Positions 36,411 to 46,228 of a stretch of 64,000 nucleotides of DNA are shown here, piece after piece. Position 1 is the first letter of the stretch; every line of letters starts with the position of its first letter. A program made the position numbers and the translations under genes. Origin of the DNA: Winogradskyella thalassocola (GTDB lineage: Bacteria; Bacteroidota; Bacteroidia; Flavobacteriales; Flavobacteriaceae); contig NZ_FNCZ01000005.1 of assembly GCF_900099995.1 (NCBI RefSeq), positions 23,396-87,395 on the forward strand, read 5' to 3'. The notes under the pieces were generated by a model. The model had not been told where the DNA came from and ran no database searches. It worked only from the letters and a program-made list of their open reading frames with translations.

Positions 36411-36481
36411 TTTTTTAATTATAAAAGGTCCCTTATTAATAATATATTGCATTGCCTAAATTTTGATTGATAAATAAAAAA

Positions 36482-37300
36482 ATGAACGATAATCACAATA
36501 AAACTTTAGAAGTTAATAAACGTCAAAAAGAGTTCTACAACGACACTAATAAGCATAAGAACTTCGCTACAAAGCTTTGGTCAAAGTTAAGAAATGGAAC
36601 TTTGCATAAATATACTAATGACTTAGATCTTAAAAATAAGGTGTATTCAGAGCATAAATTATGGTTAGGGGATTTAGAGGATAAAAAAGTGCTTGACTTA
36701 GGTTGTTTAAGAGGAAACAATCTTTCTTTATATATGGCCAAAAACGCAAAAGAATATGTTGGTATTGATCTCAGTGATGTGGCCATAGAAGAATTAAACG
36801 AGAAGCTAATTAATGCAGGTTGCACAAATGCAAAAGGAATTGCTGTTGATTTTTTATCAGCAGATTTTAAGCATTCTAACTTTGATGTCATATATGCCTA
36901 TGGTGTTTTACATCATTTTGAGGATTTTGATTTACTAATTAATAAATTAAATGAGAAATTAGCAAAAAAGGGTAGCATTATATCTTATGACCCTTTAGAA
37001 ACTAGTTTCCCTATAAAGGTAGTAAGAATGCTATATAGACCTTTTCAGACTGATAAAGACTGGGAGTGGCCATTCACTAAGACGACATTAAAAAAATTAG
37101 ATTCAAATTTTACTATCGTGGAAAAAAGAGGGATTCTTGGTCAAAGTAAATATGGCTTGTTATTAAATTTCTTGCCTTTATCTTCTAACTTTAAAAAAGA
37201 CAAAATTCGAAAAATGATTGATAAGGATTGGAACGCTAAAAAGTGGACAGCTATCTATCCATGTATGCATCTCACAATGCTGTTAAGAAAAAAAGCATAA
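36482..37300 (+). CDS. Class I SAM-dependent methyltransferase
   Basis: From the ATG at 36482 this is 272 residues; an in-frame TTG at 36467 would add five. It has motif I KVLDLGCLRGNNLSLYMA (about 69-86), an acidic residue in YVGIDLSDVAIEEL and motif IV VIYAYGVLHHFEDFDLL. This is a class I methyltransferase of the Methyltransf_11/25 type. It is unrelated to the FkbM protein at 29188. Its position near the locus end suggests sugar methylation, but the substrate is unknown. Confidence 0.82.
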   Translation: MNDNHNKTLEVNKRQKEFYNDTNKHKNFATKLWSKLRNGTLHKYTNDLDLKNKVYSEHKLWLGDLEDKKVLDLGCLRGNNLSLYMAKNAKEYVGIDLSDVAIEELNEKLINAGCTNAKGIAVDFLSADFKHSNFDVIYAYGVLHHFEDFDLLINKLNEKLAKKGSIISYDPLETSFPIKVVRMLYRPFQTDKDWEWPFTKTTLKKLDSNFTIVEKRGILGQSKYGLLLNFLPLSSNFKKDKIRKMIDKDWNAKKWTAIYPCMHLTMLLRKKA

Positions 37301-37312
37301 TCGCTTTTTTTT
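37288..37312 (+). terminator. Possible rho-independent terminator at the end of the methyltransferase gene
   Basis: An A-run followed by GC, a six-base loop (ATAATC), GC and a run of eight T overlaps the stop codon (AAAAAAAGC/GCTTTTTTT). The stem is mostly A-T, so it is a weak candidate. It would mark the end of the long glycosyltransferase transcription unit. Confidence 0.35.
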
Positions 37313-37602
37313 ATTTAAGGTGTAGGTTACTCAATAAACCCTATCTTAAATAAGTGATGATTCTTTTAAATTTTTATATAATAAATGGTTTTTAATTTAC
37401 ACAAAACATTGATGTTGTAACATCTGTATTTTACTGCGTGAACGAGCAAAATATTAATGACGTTGAATGTTAAAAAAGATCATGAAAAGCGGAAAACCTT
37501 GATTGGTATGGTATAATGCTCAAAAAGGAAAGTTCTTTTATTCTAAATAAATGTTAAAAACCCATTAGACTTCTTATATTTACAGCAGAGTTTATATGCA
37601 TA
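37313..37602. other. Intergenic leader of the phosphotransferase gene
   Basis: About 300 bp without a gene. TATATTTA at 37575-37582, 20 bp before the next start codon, resembles the TAnnTTTG box but lacks the final G. No clear -33 element or repeat is seen. Confidence 0.3.
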
Positions 37603-38997
37603 ATGTCTAAGAGAAAAAGTATACATTTCGAAGTTTCCGAACGCAAGATTCTCCTCAGGATTGTTGATTTATTAATGGTGTTTTTAGGCGTCTATGCTTT
37701 AAGCTATCATTTTGATTTTGAATACATTGTTTTTAGCATAGAGAATAGTGTTGCCTTAATCTTACTAGGGGTTTATGTTGCGCTTTTTGGAACCATTTTT
37801 GAATTGTACGATCTTCAAAAAGCGAGTCAGTTTGATACGACGTTTAAAAATATTGTGATTACTGTTTCTACTGTTGTCTTATTTTATCTTTTAACTCCTG
37901 TATTGTCTCCTTATTTACCAGTAGAGCGGTTGCAGATTGTTTATCTTTATATAACGCTTATTGTATCTCTTTTTTTATGGCGCCTCATTTATATTAATCT
38001 AGTAGAATCTCCACGATTTTATAAGCGCGTGCTCTTAGTTGGTGAAATTTCTAATATCGATGGCTTAATAAAAGCATTAAACACGTCTGACCCTAATTAT
38101 AAAATAGTTGGTTTTATTAATAGTGAAATTTCATCGACAGAATCCGTGAAATTTAAGGGACTTCCAGAATATGATGCTAAAGACTTTTTAGAAACTATTA
38201 AAAAAGAAAAAATTTCTGAAATTTTAGTTGCGAGTTTTAACACGGAAGCCATAATGACCGAAGTGTATCACAATTTAATTTCCTTATTAGAACGTGGGTT
38301 TAAAATTAGAGATTATACTCAAGTTTATGAAGAGTTATTGCATAAAGTGCCAATTCAATTCGTAGGAAAAGATTTCTATAAGTATTTCCCTTTTAGCCGA
38401 AGTAACGAGAATAAACTTTACATATTCGTTCAGCGTACCTTTGATATTGTTTTTGCTATTATTGGATTGGTTTTAGGTGTATTTTTAGTGCCTTTTATTT
38501 TATTAGGAAATTTTATAGGGAATAAAGGCCCCTTGTTTTATACTCAAGAACGTGTTGGAAAAAATAGTAAAATGTTCAATATTCTTAAGTTGAGAACAAT
38601 GGTTGTTAATGCTGAGGCTGACGGCGTAAAGTGGGCACAAAAAAATGATACGCGAATTACAGCTTTTGGGATGTTTTTAAGACGCTCACGTATGGATGAA
38701 ATTCCACAATTTTATAATGTCCTAAAAGGTGAAATGAGTATTATTGGACCACGCCCCGAACGTCCATTCTTTGTTAATGAATTATCACGTATCATTCCGT
38801 TCTATGAAACACGTCATATTATAAAACCTGGTTTAACGGGTTGGGCTCAAGTTAAAACCCGATATGGTTCATCTGTAGATGATAGCTTAACTAAACTTCA
38901 ATACGATTTGTTTTATATTAAACACAGAAGTATATTTTTAGACTTTAATATCTTTATTAAAACATTAAGTACTATTCTGTATTACCGAGGGCAGTAA
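37603..38997 (+). CDS. Polyprenyl-phosphate sugar-1-phosphate transferase (WcaJ/WbaP-like)
   Basis: This 464-residue membrane protein has four N-terminal helices (about 15-130), a CoA-binding-like Rossmann domain (KRVLLVGEISNIDGLI, about 145-160), a further hydrophobic helix (about 280-305) and the conserved catalytic domain. KGPLFYTQERVGKNSKMF, LKLRTMVVNAEADG, RMDEIPQFYNVLKGEMSIIG, PRPERP and PGLTGWAQV are all intact. Such enzymes link the first sugar phosphate to undecaprenyl phosphate, starting glycan chains. It has its own leader and ends the locus. Four AGT units of a period-7 array follow its stop. Confidence 0.93.
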   Translation: MSKRKSIHFEVSERKILLRIVDLLMVFLGVYALSYHFDFEYIVFSIENSVALILLGVYVALFGTIFELYDLQKASQFDTTFKNIVITVSTVVLFYLLTPVLSPYLPVERLQIVYLYITLIVSLFLWRLIYINLVESPRFYKRVLLVGEISNIDGLIKALNTSDPNYKIVGFINSEISSTESVKFKGLPEYDAKDFLETIKKEKISEILVASFNTEAIMTEVYHNLISLLERGFKIRDYTQVYEELLHKVPIQFVGKDFYKYFPFSRSNENKLYIFVQRTFDIVFAIIGLVLGVFLVPFILLGNFIGNKGPLFYTQERVGKNSKMFNILKLRTMVVNAEADGVKWAQKNDTRITAFGMFLRRSRMDEIPQFYNVLKGEMSIIGPRPERPFFVNELSRIIPFYETRHIIKPGLTGWAQVKTRYGSSVDDSLTKLQYDLFYIKHRSIFLDFNIFIKTLSTILYYRGQ

Positions 38998-39003
38998 TTT
39001 CTT

Positions 39004-39030
39004 GAGTTAAGAGTTAAGAGTTAAGAGTTG
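39004..39030 (+). repeat. Period-7 repeat (GAGTTAA units)
   Basis: Three full GAGTTAA units and one partial unit put AGT at 39005, 39012, 39019 and 39026. An earlier AGT at 38993 overlaps the stop codon of the upstream gene but is out of phase by five bases. The array is on the coding strand of the upstream gene, as at the other loci. Confidence 0.75.
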
Positions 39031-39226
39031 TGAAGAATTGAGAAATTACTTTATTCGAACAATCAGATTACCACATATCACTTAAAGAGAAAATTATACT
39101 TTTTTTTGATCTTTTCAAATTCTCAAAATCTGATATTCAAATAGGATTGATCAGGTGAATTAAATAATACAAATCCAACTAGATATTAATTGAGGATTGC
39201 TGATTTAAATGGCATGTTGTTTAATC

Positions 39227-40396
39227 TTAATTCTGATTAAAGAATTTGACTAAATAGATATATCGTATTAATAGAGCAATCAGCAAAGGAATTAAACCTA
39301 TTGTAAATACCTGCACACCGATAACCCAATGCGACGTTAATAGACAAAGCATTATGATTAGGAATTTTAAGTATTTTCTAAACCACGTTTTAACTTCAGG
39401 CTTAAGTAGCTGAGCGATTACAAAAATATTAAGCGGAAACGCCCATAATACATTATAGTTTTGCGCAGTGGCTGAATGATCCGTAGCGAACCATAAAAAC
39501 AAAATGAGAATTCCAATAATTCCTGTAATACTAAAAAGCAAAAGATCCAACCACTTACTTCGTACCTTATTTTTATAATCTTTATACGTTATAAATAAAA
39601 TAATGATGGCTAGTAGTCCAATTACCACCAATGGACTAAATAGAACACGCGATGCTGCATTGGTATCTTTTTTTTGATACAATACCGTTGAACTTGCAAT
39701 AAGACTTTCAGAGGTACTTGTTTCTGCGGTTTCAAAAAAGGCATGAATGTATTTTGGTAAAAACATAAACTCATGCGCTGTAGCCTGTTTATCAATAACA
39801 GCTCCTAATGCGATGTCAATACCAAAGCTTCCCCAAGAGTTTAAGCCTACATGCTCATGTATAAGTTCACGAAATGTTTTTGGCTCTAAATTTTCGGGTT
39901 TTATAAAGTTTATATCACCATTTGTCGTGGTCTGTGCAACATCTCTAATTCGAGTAGCACAATTATCATAGAAAAAATCGTATAAATACCGTCTGTTTTC
40001 GGGTTTGTAATTGTTTTCTAGGTAGTTGAATAGATTCTGTTTTTCTTGGGTAGAAAGGTTTAAAACCTGTTCTTCAATCGTACGATTCGCATTGGTATAC
40101 GCATAATAAAAGCCATCGAAGTTATGTCTGCTAATGAGATAGTTGAGTTTTCCTTGTGCGAATTTTAAATAAAAATTAGGAGCGCCAAAATCGTATTCAC
40201 CGTAACCGTATACAACGTCGATTCCGCGATTTTGATCTTTAATTCTGAAAGCATTATGTCCGAAAGCATCATTTAGCGATTCACCAGGTCCTATCGTTAT
40301 TACCGATATTTTTGCGTTTTCGGAAAGTTGAAATTGCTGAGCAAATGTTGAAGCAATAGTCAATAGGAAAATAAACGAGAGTAACTTTAATTTCAT
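39227..40396 (-). CDS. DUF4105 (Lnb N-terminal periplasmic domain) protein
   Basis: This 389-residue protein starts with a signal peptide (KLLSFIFLLTIASTFA, cleavage before QQF). The domain formerly called DUF4105 follows: GPGESLNDAFGHNAFRIKD (about 37-55), YGYGEYDFGAPNFYLKFAQG and RYLYDFFYDNCATRIRDV (about 136-153, with conserved Asn-Cys). The last 150 residues hold about five membrane helices. The domain is shared with Enterococcus Lnb, a lipoprotein N-acyltransferase; a similar envelope-lipid role here is only suggested by homology. It lies 8 bp downstream of the PorV/PorQ-family gene. Confidence 0.82.
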   Translation of the reverse strand: MKLKLLSFIFLLTIASTFAQQFQLSENAKISVITIGPGESLNDAFGHNAFRIKDQNRGIDVVYGYGEYDFGAPNFYLKFAQGKLNYLISRHNFDGFYYAYTNANRTIEEQVLNLSTQEKQNLFNYLENNYKPENRRYLYDFFYDNCATRIRDVAQTTTNGDINFIKPENLEPKTFRELIHEHVGLNSWGSFGIDIALGAVIDKQATAHEFMFLPKYIHAFFETAETSTSESLIASSTVLYQKKDTNAASRVLFSPLVVIGLLAIIILFITYKDYKNKVRSKWLDLLLFSITGIIGILILFLWFATDHSATAQNYNVLWAFPLNIFVIAQLLKPEVKTWFRKYLKFLIIMLCLLTSHWVIGVQVFTIGLIPLLIALLIRYIYLVKFFNQN

Positions 40397-40404
40397 AAGT
40401 AAAA

Positions 40405-41502
40405 CTATCTAAAGACGCTAAAATCTATTTTTAAAGAAAACACATTAGAATATAAGGCCGCACTTTGGTCTCCGATATCTGTAAAGGCATAATCGATTTG
40501 AATGCCTCTATATTTAAAACCAACTCCAAAATTGGGTTGGAATGATATTTGTTCGGAATCATCGATCTGTATTTCGTTTTGAAAATTACCAACGCCAGCT
40601 CTTAGAAAAACTAAATCCGTATACCCAAACTCAAAACCTAAAGCAGGATTAATACTCGCAAAAGAGGTAGATATAATATCATTATTTTGAGCAAAGCGCA
40701 TATTTAAGTTTGCTGCTGCTAATAAGGAATAATCATAATTGAAAACCCACTTTTTAGACATCCCTAATTGTAACTTAGGAATCGTAATTTCAGTTGTTTC
40801 TGGCAACTCTTGGTTTTCGCCATCAACAGCACCACTAATTTGCTCAAATTTATCTTCATCAATAGACCACGCATTATAAGTGGTTGTAATATCTCTGGCC
40901 ATTATTCCAAACTTCCACTCATTTTTACTTTCAAATTGAATACCTGCATCAAAACCAAAACCCCAAGATGATGCAAAATCACCTATAATTCTTCGGATAA
41001 TTTTAGCATTCACTCCAAAATTTAAACCATCTAAAGGCAATTTTCTGGCATACGAAAATGTTAGTCCATAATCAGCGGTAGAAAACGTGCTTATTCTATC
41101 GTAATTAATATTGCCTTGGTCGTCTATTAATTGAGTGGTATCTAAGATATCATCCACGCCAAATCGTATAAGCGATAAGCCAACGGCACTTTTGTCATCT
41201 AAAGGCATGGCATAAGCGATATAGTTATAATTCGCAATATTAGCAAAGTAACTAGAGTGCATTAAGGCAAGCTGATTATCTTCTAGATGTACCAAACCTG
41301 CAGGATTCCAATAGCCAGAATTCACATCGTCAGTTTGAGACACCACAGCGTTACTCATACCCAAAGCGGCAGCATCAACACCAATATTCATAAATTCGTT
41401 TGAATATTTTCGGGTTGTCTGCGCTGAAACCGTAAGAGTAGCAAGTGTTAAGAGAATTACATAGTAACTTTTCAACAGCAAATTTTTTTTACAAAGATGC
41501 AT
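40405..41502 (-). CDS. PorV/PorQ family outer-membrane beta-barrel protein
   Basis: This 365-residue protein has a signal peptide (YYVILLTLATLTVSAQ) and the family's N-terminal signature GVDAAALGMSNAVVSQTDDV then NSGYWNPAGLVHL (about 38-70), as in FadL-like PorV/PorQ barrels of the type IX secretion system. Alternating hydrophobic strands run to a C-terminal aromatic-rich strand ending in Phe-Arg. The true PorV of a T9SS is one of several paralogues in a genome, so this may be one of the extra members. It probably forms an operon with the DUF4105 gene. Confidence 0.83.
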   Translation of the reverse strand: MHLCKKNLLLKSYYVILLTLATLTVSAQTTRKYSNEFMNIGVDAAALGMSNAVVSQTDDVNSGYWNPAGLVHLEDNQLALMHSSYFANIANYNYIAYAMPLDDKSAVGLSLIRFGVDDILDTTQLIDDQGNINYDRISTFSTADYGLTFSYARKLPLDGLNFGVNAKIIRRIIGDFASSWGFGFDAGIQFESKNEWKFGIMARDITTTYNAWSIDEDKFEQISGAVDGENQELPETTEITIPKLQLGMSKKWVFNYDYSLLAAANLNMRFAQNNDIISTSFASINPALGFEFGYTDLVFLRAGVGNFQNEIQIDDSEQISFQPNFGVGFKYRGIQIDYAFTDIGDQSAALYSNVFSLKIDFSVFR

Positions 41503-41620
41503 AATATTTTTCTATCTATTTAACTCTAGATGTGTGTTCTTATTGTTTTCTTTTCATGTAAATTGAAAATAATATGAGATTAGAGACAAATTCTTTTATA
41601 TTTTTACAAAAAATACATCC

Positions 41621-42376
41621 ATGAGTTTTAAAAGACACATTCCTAATTTTGTAACACTTCTTAACCTGTTTTCGGGTTGTATTGCTGTGATATTCGCTGT
41701 AAATGGTAACTTTATTGTTGCTGCTATTTTCGTGTTTCTAGGAGTCTTTTTTGATTTTTTTGATGGACTTTTAGCGCGTAAACTCAATGTGCAAAGTCCT
41801 TTAGGTATTCAACTAGATTCTTTAGCAGATTTGGTAACTAGTGGAGTAGTGCCTGGTATTATAATGTTTAAGCTTATTTCGTTGACCATTGATGCACCAG
41901 ATTATTCGGCTTATACGGACAGCTGGAATTCTATTTTTCACTGGCAAGGCTTTAAAATGTCTGCTTTACCGTTAATTGGTTTGTTTATTACGCTAGCGTC
42001 TGCTTATCGTTTGGCTAAATTTAATATAGACGAAGATCAACAATCTTACTTTAAAGGTTTACCAGTTCCTGCAAATACATTAGTGATTTTATCACTGCCA
42101 TTAATTCTAGAATATCAGAATAACGATCTTATGAATTCTATAATTATTAATAAATGGTTCCTAATCGGTTTAACGCTTTTGAGTTGTTATCTTTTAAATT
42201 CTAACATTAAATTATTTGCCTTAAAATTCAAAAACTGGGGATTTAAAGACAATAGTGTACGTTATATTTTTCTTTTACTGAGTGTAGTCCTTTTAATTGT
42301 GCTTCACTTTGCAGCAATTCCTCTTGTTATTGGTTTATATATTGCTCTTTCTTTATTGACACAGTCTAAAATTTAA
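41621..42376 (+). CDS. pssA: CDP-diacylglycerol-serine O-phosphatidyltransferase
   Basis: This 251-residue integral membrane protein carries the CDP-alcohol phosphotransferase motif from Asp48: FDGLLARKL, eight residues, G62, D66 and D70. It has about seven hydrophobic helices. PssA makes phosphatidylserine from CDP-diacylglycerol and serine, the first step to phosphatidylethanolamine. The length and the N-terminal RHIPNFVTLLNLFSGC match the PssA subgroup. It is divergent from the PorV/PorQ-family gene with a 118-bp shared leader. Confidence 0.9.
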   Translation: MSFKRHIPNFVTLLNLFSGCIAVIFAVNGNFIVAAIFVFLGVFFDFFDGLLARKLNVQSPLGIQLDSLADLVTSGVVPGIIMFKLISLTIDAPDYSAYTDSWNSIFHWQGFKMSALPLIGLFITLASAYRLAKFNIDEDQQSYFKGLPVPANTLVILSLPLILEYQNNDLMNSIIINKWFLIGLTLLSCYLLNSNIKLFALKFKNWGFKDNSVRYIFLLLSVVLLIVLHFAAIPLVIGLYIALSLLTQSKI

Positions 42377-42401
42377 TTTCACCCAACTTAACTATTTATT
42401 A

Positions 42402-43283
42402 ATGGCTTCAGGATTTTTTGCACTATTAGATGATATCGCAGCTATAATGGACGATGTCGCTGCAATGACTAAAATTACCACAAAGAAAACAGCAGGCATT
42501 TTAGGAGATGATTTGGCTGTGAATGCAGAAAAGGCTTCAGGTTTTGTGTCGTCTCGTGAAATACCGGTATTATGGGCAATTACTAAAGGCTCTATGCTTA
42601 ATAAGATTATCATATTGCCGTTGGCATTTTTGTTAAGTGCATTTATACCATGGGCTGTTATAGTGATATTAATACTTGGTGGGTTGTACTTAGCTTATGA
42701 GGGTGCCGAAAAAATCTATGAGTTTATAGTACCACACCCGAAAGAAGTTACGGTTAATCTTAAAAAAGATTTAACGAAAGAAGAATTATTAGAATTAGAG
42801 AAATCTAAAATAAAATCAGCTGTAGTAACAGACTTTATTTTATCGGTTGAAATTGTAATTATAGCTTTAGGTTCGGTCGTTAATGAGCCAATAGTAACTC
42901 AAATAATTGTGGTTTCCATAGTGGCATTAATTGCAACGATTGGTGTGTATGGTATTGTAGCTTTAATCGTACGAATGGACGATCTTGGCTTAAGATTTAT
43001 TAGCAAAAGCAATGGTAAAAGCGGATTTTTATTTGGATTAGGAACGTTTTTAGTGAAAGCGTTGCCAATCATCATTAGAAGTTTATCAGTTATTGGTACA
43101 ATTGCTTTACTCTTAGTTGCAGGTGGTATTTTTGTTCACAACATTGAGTTTATGCATCATGTTTTAGAACAAATTCCTTCGATTTTAAGAGATTTTATTG
43201 TGGGACTTGTAGTTGGATCTGTCTGTTTACTGCTGGTGAGTGGAGTCAAATTATTACTTCCAAAGAAAACTGTGAAGCATTAA
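42402..43283 (+). CDS. DUF808 family inner-membrane protein
   Basis: This 293-residue protein begins with the diagnostic SGFFALLDDIAAIMDDVAAM and DDLAVNAEKASGF of DUF808 (YedI-like) proteins. It is followed by six or so hydrophobic helices and a KKTAGILGDD motif. The function of the family is not known; it is present in many Proteobacteria and Bacteroidota. It starts 25 bp after pssA and may be co-transcribed. Confidence 0.88.
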   Translation: MASGFFALLDDIAAIMDDVAAMTKITTKKTAGILGDDLAVNAEKASGFVSSREIPVLWAITKGSMLNKIIILPLAFLLSAFIPWAVIVILILGGLYLAYEGAEKIYEFIVPHPKEVTVNLKKDLTKEELLELEKSKIKSAVVTDFILSVEIVIIALGSVVNEPIVTQIIVVSIVALIATIGVYGIVALIVRMDDLGLRFISKSNGKSGFLFGLGTFLVKALPIIIRSLSVIGTIALLLVAGGIFVHNIEFMHHVLEQIPSILRDFIVGLVVGSVCLLLVSGVKLLLPKKTVKH

Positions 43284-43381
43284 AGTTAGGTTGTCGTTTT
43301 AATTTTATCTAAAAATTAATAGATTTCTAATTTTAGAAATAGTTACATAGTGTAATGTTAACTTTAAAACGAAATCTAAAA

Positions 43382-43840
43382 ATGATAAAAAAATTTAGCA
43401 TATTATGTTCATTGTTGATGTTATACTCTTGTAATTCCGACAATATTGAATTTTTAGAGGTTTATTATTATAGTCCAGGTCCCTCAACTCCATCTCGAAC
43501 ATTTTGCAGTAGCAATTTGTTTATTAGCACCTCAAGTGAAGTACGTTATAAAAAGTTAGTTGATAAGTCATTTTTAGTAGAATTTGAAAACCAATTAAAA
43601 AAATTAAAACCTTCTGATGAATTTTCTATTAATAGTAGAGCTTTTGCATTAATCAATTATAGAGATGGGAATATAGACACGCTATGTGTTGGTGAATACA
43701 GAGGTATTTGTCTAAATGGAGATATTAAGATTCATAACCAGGAATTTCATAATCTTATGTTGAATGAGATAGATTTCTATGATAAGAAATTAAATGATGA
43801 GATGTATAAAGACAAATTGAAGACTAATAATTCTAACTAA
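43382..43840 (+). CDS. Small putative lipoprotein of unknown function
   Basis: The ATG at 43382 gives 152 residues with a lipoprotein signal (MIKKFSILCSLLMLYSC, lipidated Cys17); an upstream in-frame ATG at 43355 would spoil it. The mature part has no motif I recognise and two further Cys (in RTFCSS and DTLCVGEYRGIC). It stands alone between DUF808 and a convergent gene. Confidence 0.65.
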   Translation: MIKKFSILCSLLMLYSCNSDNIEFLEVYYYSPGPSTPSRTFCSSNLFISTSSEVRYKKLVDKSFLVEFENQLKKLKPSDEFSINSRAFALINYRDGNIDTLCVGEYRGICLNGDIKIHNQEFHNLMLNEIDFYDKKLNDEMYKDKLKTNNSN

Positions 43841-44028
43841 TTTTTACTGCTATTATCATTTCTGCGTAGGAAAATAAACCTTTAGGTTCAGCGCAGTTAA
43901 TCCACTTGCTTATTAATAATTCTGAATAGGGATAAATTACATAGACTCAATTGAAGACTCCAACATCTTTGCCATTATTGTTGGTAAATACCAAGAATAG
44001 CCTCAGTGTATGCTTTTAGAAATTAAGA

Positions 44029-45000
44029 TTAATCTTCATATATTTTCACTTCTGTGCCTAATGTGATATTGTTAATTCGATCTTTTTTTCCTTCATTTAG
44101 ATAAAACACAGTCCATGTTTTGTCATTATCAAAGCGAGAACGTCTATAGGTGCTATTTGTATTTTTACTATAGTTTACAGGGAAATAGGGTTTAATATGC
44201 TTTGGGAATTTATATAAACCTTCTTTTGTTTCCTTTTCATAAAATGGTGACGTTGGAATTAGATTTCCTTCAGCGTCTGCTGGGCCTAGGTTTAATAATG
44301 CTAGGTAAAGTCCATTTTTTGGTAAGTAAATTTGATGCTGTTCTAAATCTATATTTAATTTATCCGTTTTTTCATTGAATAGGATAACAATTGATTCCGT
44401 TGTGATTTCTTTTCCTGGTAATCCATTCTCATTAGTATAAAAACTAATGCTATACAAGGTTGCAAATGGATGCCGCTTTAAAACTTGTTTTTTCTTGCCC
44501 GAAAAATCCATTGTTTTATTATAGCTTGGGATAATTATAGATTTTATCTGAACCTCGTTATCGCTAAAATTATTTTCAATTAGGCAAGCAATTTCACTCC
44601 CTATAGGATTTCGATAAGAGTTTAAGAAATCCTTATCGTTAATGGGTTTCGTCTTTTCTGTTTTAAACTTTCGCTTCTTATCAGATAAAACCACTTCCTC
44701 TAATTGTGTTGTAACAGGATTTAAAACTATAAGTTGCTCTTTTATGGAGTCAACAAAAACGATTTTTGTTTCATAGCCTAATGCAGAGAGTTGCATGCTA
44801 TCAGACGCGATGAGTCTTAAGTTAAATTGCCCATTGTTATCTGTGTAAATGCCATCTTTATCCCCAAAGGAGATATTTACATAAGCAATAGGTAGTGCTG
44901 TTAATTCATCACTAACAGTAATAATAGTTTCATTTTGCCCAATAATAGGACTAAGCTTGAGAAGAAAACATAAGCTTAAAATAAAATATTTGGAGTTCAT
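44029..45000 (-). CDS. Carboxypeptidase-regulatory-like domain protein
   Basis: This 323-residue secreted protein has a signal peptide (YFILSLCFLLKLSPIIG). Its first domain (about 24-95) is a CarboxypepD_reg-like beta sandwich: ITVSDELTALPIAYVNISF, GIYTDNNGQFNL, LSALGYETKIV. This is the fold used as N-terminal plug extension in many Bacteroidota outer-membrane proteins. The remaining 220 residues are of unknown fold. It lies 54 bp upstream of where the lptB frame ends, on the same strand, and may be the last gene of the kdsD-lptB operon. Confidence 0.72.
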   Translation of the reverse strand: MNSKYFILSLCFLLKLSPIIGQNETIITVSDELTALPIAYVNISFGDKDGIYTDNNGQFNLRLIASDSMQLSALGYETKIVFVDSIKEQLIVLNPVTTQLEEVVLSDKKRKFKTEKTKPINDKDFLNSYRNPIGSEIACLIENNFSDNEVQIKSIIIPSYNKTMDFSGKKKQVLKRHPFATLYSISFYTNENGLPGKEITTESIVILFNEKTDKLNIDLEQHQIYLPKNGLYLALLNLGPADAEGNLIPTSPFYEKETKEGLYKFPKHIKPYFPVNYSKNTNSTYRRSRFDNDKTWTVFYLNEGKKDRINNITLGTEVKIYED

Positions 45001-45054
45001 TTTATGATGGATGAAAGTTTAAGGAGCCTTGATAGTTCTCCTTACGATAAGTAA

Positions 45055-45795
45055 TTAGAATTCTAATTTCTTCTTACGTAACTCAAAATTTTGACCCAAG
45101 TAAACTTTACGTACCATTTCATCACTCGCTAATTCTTCAGGTTTACCGGCTTTAAGAATGGTACCTTCAAACATTAAATATGTTCTGTCTGTAATCGCTA
45201 AAGTTTCTTGAACGTTATGGTCGGTAATAAGAATACCAATATTCTTTTTTGTCAATTTAGCAATAATACGCTGAATATCTTCTACCGCTACCGGATCTAC
45301 TCCTGCAAAAGGTTCATCTAATAATATGAAATTAGGATCGGTTGCTAACGCTCTAGCAATTTCTGTTCTACGACGTTCTCCACCTGAAAGTAAATCACCT
45401 CTATTAGTTCTAATATGACCTAAACCAAACTCTTCAATAAGCGATTCCATTTTAAGGTGTTGTTCTTTCTTACTTAGTTTAGTAAGTTGTAATACGCTTA
45501 AAATATTGTCTTCAATACTCAGTTTTCTAAACACAGACGCTTCTTGAGCTAAGTAGCCAATTCCGTTTTGAGCACGTTTGTACATTGGGAATTTTGTGAT
45601 ATTGGTATCATCTAAAAAAATATTACCACCATTGGGTTTAATAATCCCAACAATCATATAAAAAGAGGTGGTTTTACCAGCTCCATTAGGACCTAATAAG
45701 CCAACAATCTCTCCTTGATTCACCTCTAAAGAGACATCCTTTACTACTTTTCGTCCGCTGTAGGACTTCATTAAATGTTCTGCTCGTAACTTCAT
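45055..45795 (-). CDS. lptB: LPS export ABC transporter ATPase
   Basis: This 246-residue ATPase has Walker [18 protein letters not shown] (about 33-49), signature [16 protein letters not shown] (about 136-151), Walker [20 protein letters not shown] and switch HN in [10 protein letters not shown]. The [19 protein letters not shown]-loop stretch is characteristic of LptB. It powers lipopolysaccharide extraction by LptFG. It is placed after kdsD, which makes an early Kdo precursor, linking two parts of LPS biogenesis in one operon. Confidence 0.93.
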   Translation of the reverse strand: MKLRAEHLMKSYSGRKVVKDVSLEVNQGEIVGLLGPNGAGKTTSFYMIVGIIKPNGGNIFLDDTNITKFPMYKRAQNGIGYLAQEASVFRKLSIEDNILSVLQLTKLSKKEQHLKMESLIEEFGLGHIRTNRGDLLSGGERRRTEIARALATDPNFILLDEPFAGVDPVAVEDIQRIIAKLTKKNIGILITDHNVQETLAITDRTYLMFEGTILKAGKPEELASDEMVRKVYLGQNFELRKKKLEF

Positions 45796-45868
45796 ATATG
45801 GTGTAAGAACGCTAAATTTAATAAAATCATATAGATTCTATTGGCTTTGGCTATCATTTATTAAAAGT

Positions 45869-46225
45869 TTAACCTTGTGAATTGTGTTCTTCTATAGCAT
45901 CCCAATACTCGTGAGCACGTCGCAAATGAGGAATCACAATAGTACCACCAACTAAAGTTGCTATACCTAACGCTTCACTAATTTCTTCTTTAGTTATACC
46001 TTCATTATAAGAGGCTTCTAAGTGGTATTTAACACAATCGTCGCATCTTAGTACGGTTGAGGCTACCAAACCTAAAAGCTCTTTGGTTTTTTTATCTAGA
46101 GCTCCTTCTTGAAAGGCATTGGTGTCTAGATTAAAAATTCGCTTTACTATTTTATTATTATCAGCTAATATTTTATCATTCATTTTAGAACGATAATCAT
46201 TGAATTCCTTTACAATATCAGACAT
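45869..46225 (-). CDS. Carboxymuconolactone decarboxylase/AhpD-like protein
   Basis: This 118-residue protein has the AhpD-like core LLGLVASTVLRCDDCVKYHL (50-69; Cys61, Cys64, His68) and EEISEALGIATLVGGTIVIP. The CxxC-x3-H arrangement points to a peroxidase or disulfide-reductase type activity rather than true carboxymuconolactone decarboxylation. It sits 3 bp after tatC on the same strand. Confidence 0.88.
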   Translation of the reverse strand: MSDIVKEFNDYRSKMNDKILADNNKIVKRIFNLDTNAFQEGALDKKTKELLGLVASTVLRCDDCVKYHLEASYNEGITKEEISEALGIATLVGGTIVIPHLRRAHEYWDAIEEHNSQG

Positions 46226-46228
46226 AAC

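Noticed and set aside
36535..36891. 118-codon antisense frame in the methyltransferase gene
   Set aside because: The sense frame holds clear SAM-binding motifs.
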